A stretch of DNA of 64,000 nucleotides from Cyanoderma ruficeps (Eukaryota > Chordata > Aves > Passeriformes > Timaliidae): contig VZDJ01000047.1 in the NCBI GenBank assembly GCA_008694505.1, positions 1,373,927 through 1,437,926 of the forward strand, in the 5' to 3' direction. Positions within the stretch are counted from its first letter, which is position 1; each line of letters begins with the position of its first letter. A program made the translations under genes and the position numbers. Shown here piece by piece: positions 1 through 23,776 of this stretch. Below the pieces are notes generated by a model that saw only the letters and a list, made by a program, of their open reading frames with translations, did no database searches and had not been told where the DNA came from.

Positions 1-297
1 GGGGACACACAGCAGCACATACATGCACACACCTGTACAGCTTTCTAGTGAATTCTCTCACTTGGCACAGACATTGATATTCTGTCCAGGCTGCAGCTGG
101 GAAAGGGACACACAGCAGCACACACATGCACACACCTGTATTGCTTTCTAGTGAATTCTCTCACTTGGCACAGACATTGATATTCTGTCCAGGCTGCAGC
201 TGGGAAGGGGACACACAGCAGCACATACATGCACACACCTGTATTGCTTTCTAGTGAATTCTCTCACTTGGGACAGGCATTGATATTCTGCATCCCT
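1..297. repeat. 103-bp tandem repeat in a SMARCA1 intron, about 2.9 copies, cut by the left edge
   Basis: The anchor GACACACAGCAGCAC starts at 4, 107 and 210, an exact 103-bp period. Each unit continues with a CA-rich stretch, CTTTCTAGTGAATTCTC and TTGATATTCTG. Units differ at only a few sites. The array ends near 297 and probably continues left of the window. It lies in the intron after exon 13. Open frames over it are repeat artefacts. Confidence 0.95.
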
Positions 298-11844
<11,547 letters not shown>

Positions 11845-11942
11845 GTTGAGCTCGGCGGGTGCCGGAGCCGCGGGGGGGGGGACGGGGGCGGCCCCACCGC
11901 CCCTCACGGCCCCGCCCCTCCGGCCGGCCCGCGCCGCGCGCC

Positions 11943-11952
11943 TCTCGCGAGA
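11943..11952. promoter_or_regulatory. TCTCGCGAGA palindromic promoter element
   Basis: Perfect palindrome TCTCGCGAGA, extended by one base each side to CTCTCGCGAGAG (11942-11953), about 100 bp upstream of the SMARCA1 ATG. This motif is an established CpG-island core-promoter element bound by BANP in vertebrates when unmethylated. Its position suggests that transcription of SMARCA1 starts close by, making the 5' UTR under about 100 bases. Confidence 0.8.
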
Positions 11953-12001
11953 GCTCCGCCGGCCGGGGGAGCGCCCCCCGCACCGCCTCGGGCGGGCGGA
12001 C

Positions 12002-12090
12002 GGGGCCGGGGGAGCGGCTCCCGGTCGGTCCGGGCCGGGGGAGCGGGTGTCGGTCCGTCCGGGGCTGGGGGAGCGGCTCCCGGTCGGTCC
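12002..12090. repeat. 30-bp tandem repeat, three copies, in SMARCA1 CpG island
   Basis: Units at 12002-12031, 12032-12060 and 12061-12090 share GGGGGAGCGG and CGGTC/GTCC segments. The second copy is one base shorter and diverged. It sits about 50 bp upstream of the TCTCGCGAGA element. Confidence 0.85.
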
Positions 12091-12702
12091 AGCCCGGTCC
12101 GATCTGGTCCCGTCCTCCCGAGTGACACCGCAGCTCGAGAGAAAGAGAAAGCGCGGCCAGGGCCGCCGCATAACGCTACAGTCTGGTTTAGGTCCGCAGA
12201 ATGGACCTTGAAGATAATCTTGTTCCATCCCCCTGCCACGAGCAGGGACATTTTACACTATCGCAGGTTGTGGAAGTCGAGGCGGACACTGCACACAGAG
12301 TGCTTCTTTAAAAACTTCAGGCGGCTCCAAGCATCACCTCCTTGTTATCCAGGAGTCTCTCATCCCTTTCCTCTTTTGCAGGCAGCTCCACACAGCATTG
12401 ACTTGTTCTCTAGAGTCTTCTCTCTTATGTTGTTCTGGCTAGCTCCTTTCTGTCCCTGCCACGGCCACCTAACCCTGTCTGTCCTTTGTTCAGAGGTTTA
12501 ATTTATCTGCCCCTTGCCTGACCTCCTGCCCCTTTCTCCCACAGCACGGCCAGCTGCCTCCAACTGAGCCCCCTCCAGCCAACTCACTCTTTTATCACCC
12601 ATAACTGGGAGGCCAAGCCAGTTTGCACTCTTTGATAATTAACAAGCTGCCATGTATCAGAGGTAGGATTGCCTCTGGCATTATCTCTTATCTATCTTCC
12701 CA

Positions 12703-12808
12703 TGCCAGGTTGCTCCAAGCTCCATCAACCTGGCCTTGGACACTTCCCGGGATCCAGGAGCAGCCACGGCTTCTCCGGGAGACCTGTGCCAGTGCTTCTC
12801 CATCTGTG
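12703..12808 (-). mobile_element. CR1 LINE 3' fragment
   Basis: Reads as the antisense of the CR1 3' region: TCAACCTGGCCTTGGACACTT, then a CAGCCACGGCTTCTC-like block and GACCTGTGCCAGTGC. About 105 bp is recognisable. The 8-bp tail is not visible, so it is a 3'-truncated or decayed piece. Confidence 0.75.
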
Positions 12809-15800
12809 GTAGCTGAGGCTAGGATGTCCCAATTTCAGGGATAGAAAGATGAGGCTACACTAGCAGAAGTTCAAGGGAACTAACCATCTTTTTCCTTTAT
12901 TCAAAATCTGACTCCATTTATATACATATGTACAAAGAGGTCAAGAGATTGGCTACACAAAACAGTCCTTGAGCTGGTAGACTTAAAAAAAACATAGCTC
13001 CAAATCAGCCATGTTACAGATTACTTACAAAGGCAGTATCGTGAGCATTTTGTCCAATGGTAGCAATAAAACCTTAGCCCAGGGGGCAGAATGAGCAAAA
13101 AACACCACTTCAGTCCAATAAAAAGCTCAGAAGCTGTTATCAAAATCTTTTTGCACAACTCAACAACTAACCTGAGCAAATGGGTTATTGCAGATCTCAA
13201 ACACTGCATTTAGAAAAATTTATGAGACCTCTTTTCCATCTATACGATGGCTCCAATGAAGTGCCAGTAACATATGTCTGAACTGTTTCCATTACTCTGA
13301 GATTCAGATTATGGCCCATCATAGAAGATTTAAGCTCCAAACTCCCCTTTTCCATGTTGGGAAACAGCTGCAAAGCAGTAACACTGCTGTTCCAAATTAT
13401 TTAGCACCTTCTGTGTATTCTGTCCACAAAAAAAGCAAGGCCCACAGCGTCTGCAGTAACCCTTCCCCGTGATTTATGTTTAAAAGCTTCGGGAAGTCCA
13501 TTTTTCACAGAGCAATCGAGAAGAGTGATGTGACTGGTTTTGAAAGAGTGCTCCAAATAGCTTTTCCAAGCAGAGCTCTGTAGAAAATGAAGCTTTACCG
13601 TTAGCTGTGAGAAAGTCTCTAAGTGGGAACATTCCCTGACGTGGTTGTTCTTAACCTTTAGAGCAAATAGCGCACTAAATACTTTTAATGTCTGACTTTC
13701 CTTCTCCACTCTCAAATGCTTGGAGCTTCTGTTTATGCAAAGCACTCTCGAGTGTTTGTCACAGCTTGTTTTTCCCTTGAAATTCACAGGAACATTGCAT
13801 GCTGTACAAAACAATCAAGCTGCTGCTTTCATGAAAGATCTCCTTTGGCTATTTTTTGCTTGTGTGCTTTGCATTTGACACTTTGCAGAGATGTCGTTAG
13901 CTGCCTCTCTCAGACTATACTGTGTGCTCCTTGTGGATCCACAGCAGGGGCTGAAAAAATCATTTAGTCACACAACAGCATCATCATGTGATAATCTGAT
14001 TAATTATTTTTAAAAAGTTGGAAGTGCTTTTCTGTACTTGCTTTGTACGCTGAATTTTGTAGTTATATTTGAAAAATTCTATTGACTATATCCAATTGTG
14101 GTTTGGTTTGTGGTTTTTTATGTGTTGGGAGGCAAGGGGCTGGTTGTCCTGTTAACATTGTAGATTTAGCTCTTAGCTCCTTGTTTTCCCAGGTTTATTA
14201 CTCCATATTTTAGAGTCTGCCAGATATAATCACCAGGGCTGAGTGTGATCTCCTACACACCAATTTAGCAGGCCTCCTCTGCCCACCTCTGGAAAATGCC
14301 ACTTACCATGCTGTATGATGAGAATTGTATTTTATTGTCAGATTTAAAAAGCGAAATTGCAGGCTCGACTGTTACCCACTTGTATGTTTTAAACACTGCT
14401 GAAATATGTAAAGAGCTGATAAGAGCTGATCCAGTGACATTTTTATATACTATCCAGGTAATTCCATAAGATTTTAAAATTTTGGACAGTGCTTACTCAA
14501 CCTTTTCCAAAACAGGGGACTAATTGTAGCAGTCTTCATTTCTCTAGCACAGATACAACTGGGTTTGGGTAACTTCATAAATAAATCTTAATATTCTGCA
14601 GAATTACTTTCTACAAGTTGCCTTTGTGAGAGTTTGAACCTGTAAGCTGGCAAGGTTTGCTGTTCTCTTCACGAGAACAAATAAACTCAATACACCAAGA
14701 ATGTGCCAAATCCATGCAAGGCCACTGGTAGCAAGAGGTTTGTCCCTCAGAGCACAGCTGAAGAGCAGTGGCTACGGCTGAAAATGAAGTGAGAGGATTA
14801 TGGAAAAAGAGGAGCCTTCGAAGTCCTCCTGAGCCCCTTACCAGGCAGCCGGGGTTGGCTCCCCACTGTCACCCTACCCAAGAACCGCACCGTGGGGATG
14901 GTGATCTGCCCTTAGCAGCAAAACCTTGATTCTGCAGGAAACAACAGCTTTAAATGATAAAACGTGGCTTAGATGTGTGTTTTTCCTGGCTGGAAAGTCC
15001 GATTCCCGAGTGGCGGTGCCGCTGTGAGGTGCCAGCAGATGGCAACACCGACCTGTACTCGGGAGTCGCGACCAAGGATTCACTATTTGATGTGAATGCT
15101 GCTCAGTTTTGAAGCTAATTTGATCAAGAATAGGGAAAAAAAATAATTAAAATTGCTTTGTAAACCGTCTTTTACCTGCTGTTGTTTAATTTCCTCTATA
15201 ACTGTATCACTTCCATACAGCACCTGCCCTTGGAACGGCAAAAGGGTTTTGTTAAGAAGGGCTTTGGGAAGGTCGTGTCCTGTTACTCTGGGATCTCTTC
15301 ACTCCCACATTCAGGAGGGTCTCCATCCAATGCCAAAATCCACTTCCAGGACACTGCTCGTTTCTGCCTTAATCATACTGGCAATGAACTTGAACCACAA
15401 CAGTGCAATAGATGTGAACTGTAAGCAATAAACAGCTTTATAATTCAGGAACCAGCAGGGCCTGGAAGTCCCGCAGCTATCTCTGGGCTATTTGCAGGTT
15501 GACTTGAATAGCTGCCACCTTTATCTCCATGCCTACATCAGCCTCCAAGTGTGATCAACCACAGTAACCACACGTTACCCTGAGTGCAGCAGTGGCAGCG
15601 TCTTGCTTAAAATGCTTATATCGAGTGTTGCTATTTTAATATTGCTGCTAGAAACAGGTTATTTCTCTACCAGTAACCTTGGCTGTGTCCAGTAGCACAG
15701 TTCTATGCATTCTTGCACTTACCTGTGCAGCTCTGTTTCATTCAACTCCTCATTTCACAAGTTCCCTTCCAAATTTACCGACTTCTGGCTTCCAGGTTAT

Positions 15801-17033
15801 TTCCTTGTTCACAGGATTAGAAAGAAGCCCAGGGCTCCTCCTCTAGAGCTTACAGTAAAGAAGGCACTTCTCAAATGTGCTCTTGGTTTCTGTGGCACTC
15901 CTTTGTGAGGCAGGTTTTGCTGAAGATGCCATTCCTGAGGATGCCATTCCTCTGGCGTTGCCAATAGGGTTTGCAAATGCAAGGCCACATTGAGCATTGG
16001 GAACTGTAACAAAATAGCTAATGTGTCCTTTGTGTCTGGTTCAAAGAGTCGATAGCTGTACAAATACTCCTTGTTTTTACAACTTTATCCCAATATTGCA
16101 TTTTTAATCCAGGCTTCAGTAGCCAGAGCTTTATTGTGGTACTGGAAAGTCTTCTAACATCCCTGTATTTCCCAACCATGCAGTGTTTTTGCTAATTTTT
16201 CTTCCTTTTTTTTGTTTTGTTTTTTTGGTTTTTTGGCTGTGTGTTCGTTTTCGCACAGGGAGAGCCAGGAACTCTCACAGTTTGTGTTCATGACCCCTTG
16301 CACTGTTACTGGTGTTTCTGCAGGTGAGCAATGGCTTAGTTCAAGATTCGAAAAAAACAAAATTGATCCCAACAAAGGGAGTTGCTATTTTTTCCTCAGA
16401 TCAGCACAGCAAAACAACTCAACTGCCCACGCACACAGGGGCCAGTGCCAATACAGCAGCAAAACAGATCTACAGCGAGATGAAGGGTGGGATTGCAGCC
16501 ACACTCATTTCTATCAGTTTAAGCTGCCATACCCGGGCTTTAATAAACAGTTTTACAACTGTGTGTTCTGTCCTGAGCGCCAGGCTTTGCCCACCTACAA
16601 ACAATGTCATCCAGATCTAACAATGATTGGTGATGCCTTTGGAGAGCCTAAAATATTTCCTGCTGTAATAAGCTACTGCTTTGCCAAAATCTGAGTATTG
16701 TCTCGAGAAGACAGCCCCCGACCAGAAAAGCACTTTAAAAGAGATTTTAGACCAAAGCTCGAGCTGTCACATGTTTCCTCCAACTGAAATAAAGCTGAAG
16801 CATATTTTCCTACTCCCTGTGACATCTTTTTCTCCCCTAATCTATGCAGTCATTTTGCAATATTGAAAACCTATAAACAAACTGCTCTTAACAAAAACAG
16901 AGTATTATAAAATTTGGAATATCTAGGACAATCCAGTGAACAGGCTGGTGCAGTTCAGCCTTTAACTCTCTTAAATGATGGTTGAGATTCTTTCTTCACA
17001 AAGAATTCTCTTACTTCTTTGCCCCAAACAAAG

Positions 17034-17049
17034 TCTCTCTCTCTCTCTT
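17034..17049. repeat. (TC)n microsatellite
   Basis: Eight TC units in the SMARCA1-GAB intergenic region. Confidence 0.9.
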
Positions 17050-19102
17050 AACCAAAAGCCTGTGGGTTTGATTTCACACCGATCACAGATTATTTGTAAA
17101 CATAACAGTTTCTTGTTTAAAGGTTTTTAGCATGCACCAGAATTTCCTTTAAATACAGGAAATGTACTAAAGGATGCTGCAAAGTTCTGCCTGCCTTAGC
17201 CCTGCAAACATGGCAGATGCATTCCACAAACCAAGAGCCATCACTTCAGTTACCACAAGCTTTACCCTGCTGTGAAAATACTTTAATCTCCTCCTTTATG
17301 TCTGTTTTTACTTGTAAATATCTACACATTGTGGAAAAACTAGACTGAAGCTATTTTCCCTTTCTGTTGAGGGGTCTGTTAGACAAAAGTAGTTTATCCT
17401 AGTCCATAGGATATGTGTCTGCTTTTCCCCTTGCTGTGCTTTTTTTTTTTTCCTTTTTTCTTTTTTTCCTACCATTTTGCTTCCCTGGCTGCCTGGGCCT
17501 TCTTTCTTCCTCGTCCTGTACTGATTCTTCCTTTTTTTGTAACAGTCTCAAACACATAACTGCCATCAAGACAATCCCTCCTTTCCTGCATTTCCATTCT
17601 TCACCCAGAGCAACCTTTTACACACAGAAATCTCTTTGCTGTATTTTGGTGTATTTATGCTCTATTTGCCATATATTGCTCTATTTAATCATAATTAAAC
17701 ATAGTTAATTACCTAGAGGGGAAATGTCTCTCACCCACACTTCTGCCATCAGCATGAGAATGTCTCCCAAGTGTTACAGGTCGGGTTCCTATTTGCTCCC
17801 AGGAATTTTGGGGCAATCTAGAGAGCAGAGGCAGGCAGGGTCCTCTGTTAATTTTCCTGGGTTCATTCTCTCATTACTCCAGAGTGTGCTCTGGTCTCAT
17901 ATTTGGGAGAAGCTGAGGGCCATCCTGCACTTCATGGTGAATCTTCCACATTTATGAGTCTGAAAATAGCTAGATAGATATTTTTTTCATCTAAACATAA
18001 AACTACAGGCTTCTTTTTCCATCTGTTTCTTCAGGCCGACCTGAGACCCTCCTTTAAGCTTCACCTCCAAACTTCAGGCTGCTCCAGATAGTCTGGAGTA
18101 AACTGGTTTCAGCAAATCCTCACTTCCAGGATATTAAAATTCAAATAATGATTTGTTATTTCTGAGCTGGAAGAGGCATACCATAATCTTGATATCAAAT
18201 AGATTATTTTGGATTCCTTTAATAAAGTAAAGAAGGTAAACTCCTTCAAACTGCCATAAAACGTTGACCTCACGTGTGAGCTGAGTACTGATCCTTGTTG
18301 TGTATGAAAAATGAAGTCGATTTTTCTTAACTCAAAAGTAATTAGGACAATTAGAATAGAAATTTTGGATCTTTAAAAGAGCCTCTGTGTCTTCTCCCTC
18401 AACTGCAAGGATTATTTGCTGATGTTGAGGGCCCAGGAATATCATTACCCCATGAGGAAATCCTCACAAAACGTTTGATTCACGTGTAGAAAGGAACAAT
18501 CATGACTTACTTAATCACCTGTGCAGACATAAAATCGTTTACTAATCTGCAAACAGACGCTGAGAATTAGCAAATCCACAATTTTTAGTGCGTGCTTTTG
18601 TGGATGACAGAGAAGAGAGAAAACCTCTCATCCGGCAAACGAGCCAGGACAGAGGTTTGAACCAAAGTGACCCTGTTTGTTGCCTCTCCCACTTCAGAAA
18701 AAGACAGTTTTACATTTGCAAATAAATGCAGTATTCAGCAGAACCCCAGCCTTTCACCAGCTACTTTCCTAAAGGGGGGACTTTGCTGTGAGATGCTGGA
18801 TGTCTGCTGCTGTTTCCAGAGGAGGTCAGTGCCAGAGGGCGTTGGTCTGTTTTCTGAGAGGGATTGACAGACTTCTCCCTGTGTGTCATGAGAGCTTTTG
18901 GTAAAATTAGATTCTGCCCTGTCCACAACAATAAAGGCCGTAGCCACACTCAGCTTGCAGAGTTCATGTGCTTCCTGGAGCAAAACCGCAGCAACGTTCC
19001 CCTGGTTTCTTTTTTTTTTTAATTTTCACAGTGGCCCCTGCTCCGAAATCAGGTGTGTGCCCGAGGGGTGTCACTGCCACCAGGGGCCTGGGGGTGACAG
19101 AG

Positions 19103-19152
19103 CACCAACCAGGCAGAATATATTCATCACCAACCAGGCAGAATATATTCAT
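19103..19152. repeat. 25-bp direct tandem duplication
   Basis: CACCAACCAGGCAGAATATA starts at 19103 and 19128. The second copy ends in ATCAACC. Confidence 0.9.
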
Positions 19153-19375
19153 CAACCAAACAGCACAGTGCACACAGGTCAGCACCGCCCTGGGCCTGTG
19201 GTCAGCCTCCAGTTTGGGCAGATAATTGTTTAAACAACAGCCACGGATCGTGTCTCTCTGAGGATCTGAGTGCCTTCCTCCATTAGACCTGATTTGTATG
19301 GTGAGGACAGGCTGTTGAAAGGAAGAGCAGGGGCTGAATTATCCCGTGACTTTGCTAAATTTGTCCTTGTGAATG

Positions 19376-19392
19376 GAGAGAGAGAGAGAGAG
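19376..19392. repeat. (GA)n microsatellite
   Basis: About eight GA units followed by GGGAG. Confidence 0.9.
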
Positions 19393-19856
19393 GGAGTGAA
19401 ATACTTGTCTGCAGGGGGGAGCAGAGTGGTAACTGTCAGGAACAGCTGGAACATATATACTGTGTCATGTCTTTTTGTGGCACTGGGCTTTTCTGCTGGC
19501 TGGGAGAATGCTGCAGAGGCATGTTAGCATTCTGCTGAGTAAGTGTGCTCAGAGTTCCATATGTAAACAGGGATCAGTTGCTAGATGAGAGAAAAAGACT
19601 GTTCTCCCAGAACCGTGGTGGTCTTTTACATGCACCTCAACCTTCACAATGCCTGCAGGGTGTTGTAAATTAAATGTGAGACTAGATTCTCAGGAAACTA
19701 TCTGCTTGTGGAAATATCAGCTGAGGCACCTCTGGCGTCTCTTTCTCCTTTTATACCTATACATCTGTGAATGAAATAAATCCATCTGATTTTTTTCCAT
19801 CCTCTCCATCCTCATTATCCATTTGTGCACAAGGAAATAAGAACTTTCACTACTCT

Positions 19857-19894
19857 TTATTATTACTAATAACAGTTATTATTACTAATAACAC
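19857..19894. repeat. 19-bp direct tandem duplication
   Basis: TTATTATTACTAATAACAG is followed immediately by the same 19 bases with one change. Confidence 0.9.
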
Positions 19895-22770
19895 CACCAG
19901 TTGCTGTGCAACATGGAAATGGATAAGCTTAAATTGCAGACTTAACTTCAGCCAGTGCTCTGTCAAGTCATGAAGGAGATGCCCACCAATGCAAAGAGGC
20001 ATTTTGTTCTCTTCTGCTTTATCAGTAGTCAAGTGTTGTTTTCCTTTGAAACATCAGCAGCCTGAGCTGGGCAATGAGAGGAGCACAGCAGCACCTCCAT
20101 GGCAAGCAGAGAATTCTCTTAGGGATGTGGCTGGTGTGAATTGCTCACTCACCCGGGGTCACAGTGACCGTGGCTGCTGTGATCTTTGCCTGTGGCACAG
20201 ACGAGGTGAGGGAGGTGTGGGTTTGTGTGGCAAGGTTTGGGCAGCAGAGGGGCTCTGAGAAGCTGCCAGATGCTTCCTCCATGGCCAGCAGAGCCAAGGG
20301 CAGCTGGCTCCAAGAGGGACATGCCACTGGCCAAGGCCTGGCTGACCCGTGACAGTGGCAGCACCTCCAGGATAATGTACTTAGGAAGGGGAAAAAAAAC
20401 CCTGTTCAGCAGTAGAAGAGAGGATTGAGAGCTTTCCATTCTGTTCCCAACATCAGTTCACCCTCTTCACACGTCTTCAACTGTAAGATTTTTAAAACAA
20501 AGACCCTGTCATTCAGGATGACGATTTAAGAAAACAATTTCATGATTTAAATGTGGCTGAAAAATTTGTGCGTGGATCAGGAAAAAAGTGAAATCCCACT
20601 TCTTCCATCAGGATGAGATACCATTAATTTTTAAGCCTGTTATTGTCAAACACAGGCGTGAGTGATACATTAGCAGCACAATGAAAGTTGTCAGTGTAGG
20701 AAAAGAACTTTACTTGCTCTTTTAATGTTTGGAGCACAAATACCAAGAAGGCACAGCAGCTTTCATAACAAACACGTTAACCCCCACATGCTCTGCTTAA
20801 TTATGGCTTCCTGTACTTCTCCTCAAGCTACTGGCACCATAAGTGAGCTGGCACAGATTTTATTTATTCTGAATGTGCTGAGTGCAAGTGGCCAGGCAGG
20901 TGCTTCTCGGGCAGCTGAGCTGTTCCAGCAGTTCCAGAGCACAGGGGCTGCCTGACAGAGGAGTGACACATCCATGGAGCAGGGAACAGAATCACTGCAC
21001 CCCTCCCTGTCACCATGGCTACCACTCAGCAGGCGGCTTTTGGGCACAAGTGCCAATTTCAGCAACTGCTGATTTCTTCTCGTTGCCCCTGCATCGCTCC
21101 CTCCCTTGATAAGGTCCGTGCTATTGCAGGCCACAGCATTTATCAAATCAGGAAACTAGCCCCGATACAGCTGGAAAATAATCTCTCTCATTTTTTTTTT
21201 TTTTGACTCATTCTTTTCCAAACAGCCAGGTTTATGATTCAGTTCCTCATGCAGAGACACAAACACACCATGTCTGTGCAGTGGAGGTGATGGCAGAAGT
21301 GCAGGGACAAGGACGGGCACTGCTGGTGATTTAAGAGGTATTATCACTGGCCACAGCAAAGACAGAGCCAGAGCTCTCCTGTTCAATGTTTAAATTCATT
21401 TGGTAGTCCAGGCTCCTTTTTCCCCCTTTCCCCCTGTCCTGCCCCCTCCCCATTCCCTCTGCTGCCTTTCTGCAGCTGCACAAGGGAAGCCATCTGTCTG
21501 AAGGATGAGCCAGTGAAGAATGGATATTGTTAGGACAGCGCAGGGATAACACATGAAGTGTATCCCAACTCATTTTATTTTGACATTTGGATGCTTTAAA
21601 GCCTTTGGTTTGAGGCTACTGTATCTGTCAGGGTGACACAGGCAAGTCACATATGGAAGAAAAGTGTGACTTTCCTTCCCTAAATATGTTCCATGGCTGG
21701 ATATATCTCTCCAAGAAGAAGTGCTGCAAAGCCTTGTTCACAAACCTGCTATTAAACGTGTGAAGTTGTTAAAAAAATCACTGTGGATAACAGATAAATG
21801 GAGCTCAGTGAAGGTGGTAGTAGATGAGAAGGTTGGGGAATTAAATAATACTGCAAGACTGCTTGAAAGCCACTCTCAAACAAAAACATATCTAAAAAAG
21901 TCAGAGCACATTTGAAATATGTTTATAGTTTATTCATGACAGTTTTCATTTATTGTAGGATTCTTTTGAGACAAATGATAATGTAAAGCACTAGCAACAG
22001 GGATCCTTGAGTTTGTACAGATTTATTTCTATTTTTATCTGCATTTACATAGGGCCTATATTTATAGAGTTATGCCATTTATAGTACATATTATATTAAA
22101 TATAATAAATACATATTGCAGTCACGTTTTGCTTAAAAACTTGAAAAACTCAATCCCGTTTCTAGTTTGTGAGACTCCAGAAGTGACACGGCGAGCTGTT
22201 GTCAGCCTGCCCTGCCAAAGAGACCTGAAAAATTCTGTGCAAACATTAAACTCTCCCATGGGCCTGCTGGTGCTGATCACACCTTGCAGAGCCAGGCTGC
22301 ACTGCAAGGGAGACTCCTCTAAAGTAACAGACTTTATGTAACAGAAATGAGTGAAGAACCACTGTGTCCAATTTAAGCGAGTCAGAGTTTAAAAAGTCTG
22401 CAGAAAGTGAACAGATTGCCCTGTCCTTGAAAAGGCAAGAGTTTCCCACCCTGGAAAGAGGCACAGACCAGAAGGGTATCAGCAATGTTATGCACTCCGT
22501 GGGCGTGTTTTTAACTTGCGACAGCACAGTGGCAGTCCCCTTTGAAGTCACTTTCTGAAAAAGTATGGTTCTAAATATCTGTGACTATGTGAACTTTATT
22601 CCTATTAAATTTATGCAGGGGGCTAAACGCTGCTGGAAAAACCACTAAATCCACAGACTAACTCCGTTAGATGCTGGAAGCTGTACTGGAGGTTTCAGTG
22701 GGGACTGACCCCACCGGTGCTGGTTTAGCCTCCTGCTCCGACCAGAGCCCTTCTCGTGCCGGGTATCCCT

Positions 22771-22858
22771 GGGGACTTCTCGGGCACCTCCGCGCTCACC
22801 GGGGCTTCTCGGGCACCTCCGTCCTCACGGGGGCTTCACGGGCACCTCCGTGCTCACC
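22771..22858. repeat. 29-30 bp GC-rich minisatellite, three copies
   Basis: Units share CTTC(T/A)CGGGCACCTCCG then CTCAC, at about 22771, 22801 and 22829. They lie just before the 33-bp array in the GAB CpG island. Confidence 0.85.
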
Positions 22859-22869
22859 GGGGTTCAGCC

Positions 22870-23002
22870 GCGGGGCTCCGGGCACGGACACCCAGCATCC
22901 CCGCGGGGCTCCGGGCACGGACAGCCAGCATCCCCGAGGGGCTCCGGGAAGAGACAGCCAGCATCCCCGAGGAGCTCCGGGCAGGGACAACCAGCATCCC
23001 CG
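22870..23002. repeat. 33-bp GC-rich minisatellite, four copies
   Basis: The anchor GGCTCCGGG recurs with an exact 33-bp step (its first C at 22876, 22909, 22942, 22975), and each unit ends CAGCATCCCC. Because 33 is a multiple of three, all frames stay open and encode 11-residue repeats. That accounts for the 184-, 184- and 104-codon plus frames and the minus frames here. No evidence supports translation. Confidence 0.93.
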
Positions 23003-23256
23003 GGGTGCAGGGTCGGGCTGGCCGGGGCGATGCGTGTCCGGGAGCTGCAGCCGCCCGCTGCCGCTGCCGGGGTGTCGCAGGCGGCGAGAGCCCCGACCGC
23101 CCATCACGTGCTCGGTGTGTTGCATTGTGCTGGCGGCGGAGGGGAGGGCTGGCCGTGTCAGTGATCAATGTCATGACTTCTTCCGCGGGCTGGAGCCGCA
23201 GCGGAGCGCAGCTGAAGGAAGCTGATTGCTGCGGGTGCCAAGCGGCCGGGAACAAT

Positions 23257-23277
23257 ACACACACACACACACACACA
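23257..23277. repeat. (AC)n microsatellite
   Basis: About ten AC units followed by ATATATACACATGCACACAC, upstream of GAB exon 1. Confidence 0.9.
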
Positions 23278-23399
23278 TATATACACATGCACACACAAGT
23301 GCAGCTTTAATTTCTGTAGTCAATGGCCATTCCCCCAAGATGTCTGTTGAATTAATTTAGTTCATGGCTGTGAGTTCTGTCTGTCCCAAGTGTCTTCTN

Positions 23400-23690
23400 A
23401 CACACACACAGCCAGGGACACACAAACACATCCAGGGAAACACACACAGAGCCAGGGAAACACACACACACAGCCCGGGAAACACACACACAGCCAGGGG
23501 CACACACAGAGCCAGGGAAACACACGCGTACAAGCACACGCGTCCAGCACACACCAGCGCGCATACACGCACGGACGGACACACATCCCAGCACACACTC
23601 AGATCCCAGCACAAACACACACCCGCACACGCACTCAGATCCCAGCACACACTCACAGATCCCAGCACACACAGGCACGGACGGACAGAC
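23400..23690. repeat. Degenerate CA-rich minisatellite just upstream of GAB exon 1
   Basis: The first half repeats CACACACACAGCCAGGGAAA-like units of roughly 20-25 bp. The second half repeats CAGATCCCAGCACACAC units. It starts at an ambiguous N (23399) and ends about 90 bp before the GAB ATG, so it is probably in the promoter or 5' UTR. Alternating purine-pyrimidine tracts of this kind can adopt Z-DNA. Open frames on both strands here are repeat artefacts. Confidence 0.9.
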
Positions 23691-23776
23691 GGACACACAG
23701 CCGCCCATAACAAGCACACACGCACGGGCAGCCCGCACCCTGGCTCCCGCTCCGCCGCTCCGCGCCCGGGGGGAAG

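Larger units (their letters stand above)
12180..22700. other. Intergenic region between SMARCA1 and GAB, no supported gene
   Basis: About 10.5 kb. It holds one CR1 fragment (12703-12808), CT and GA microsatellites, T-rich runs (16203-16240, 17442-17467, 21189-21204) and two short tandem duplications. Open frames of 90-160 codons occur, for example 16212-16694 plus, but none shows a domain, a codon pattern or splice partners. A long non-coding RNA cannot be seen or excluded from sequence alone. Confidence 0.7.

Noticed and set aside
11845..12228. Upstream in-frame extension of SMARCA1 starting MEQD, like the human N-terminus
   Set aside because: The MEQD match is only four residues; the following sequence does not resemble SMARCA1 and contains the promoter palindrome and the 30-bp repeats.
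13032..13042. GGCAGTATCGT, resembling the start of U4 snRNA
   Set aside because: Only 11 bases match; the downstream sequence does not follow U4.
16212..16694. 160-codon plus-strand frame
   Set aside because: Begins in a T-rich run, has no recognisable domain, and overlaps a second frame of similar quality.
22870..23002. Possible CRISPR-like regular repeat
   Set aside because: The units are contiguous with no unique spacers, and the genome is vertebrate.
22671..23310. 184-codon plus frames and 109/146-codon minus frames upstream of GAB
   Set aside because: Explained by the 33-bp array, which has no stops in several frames.
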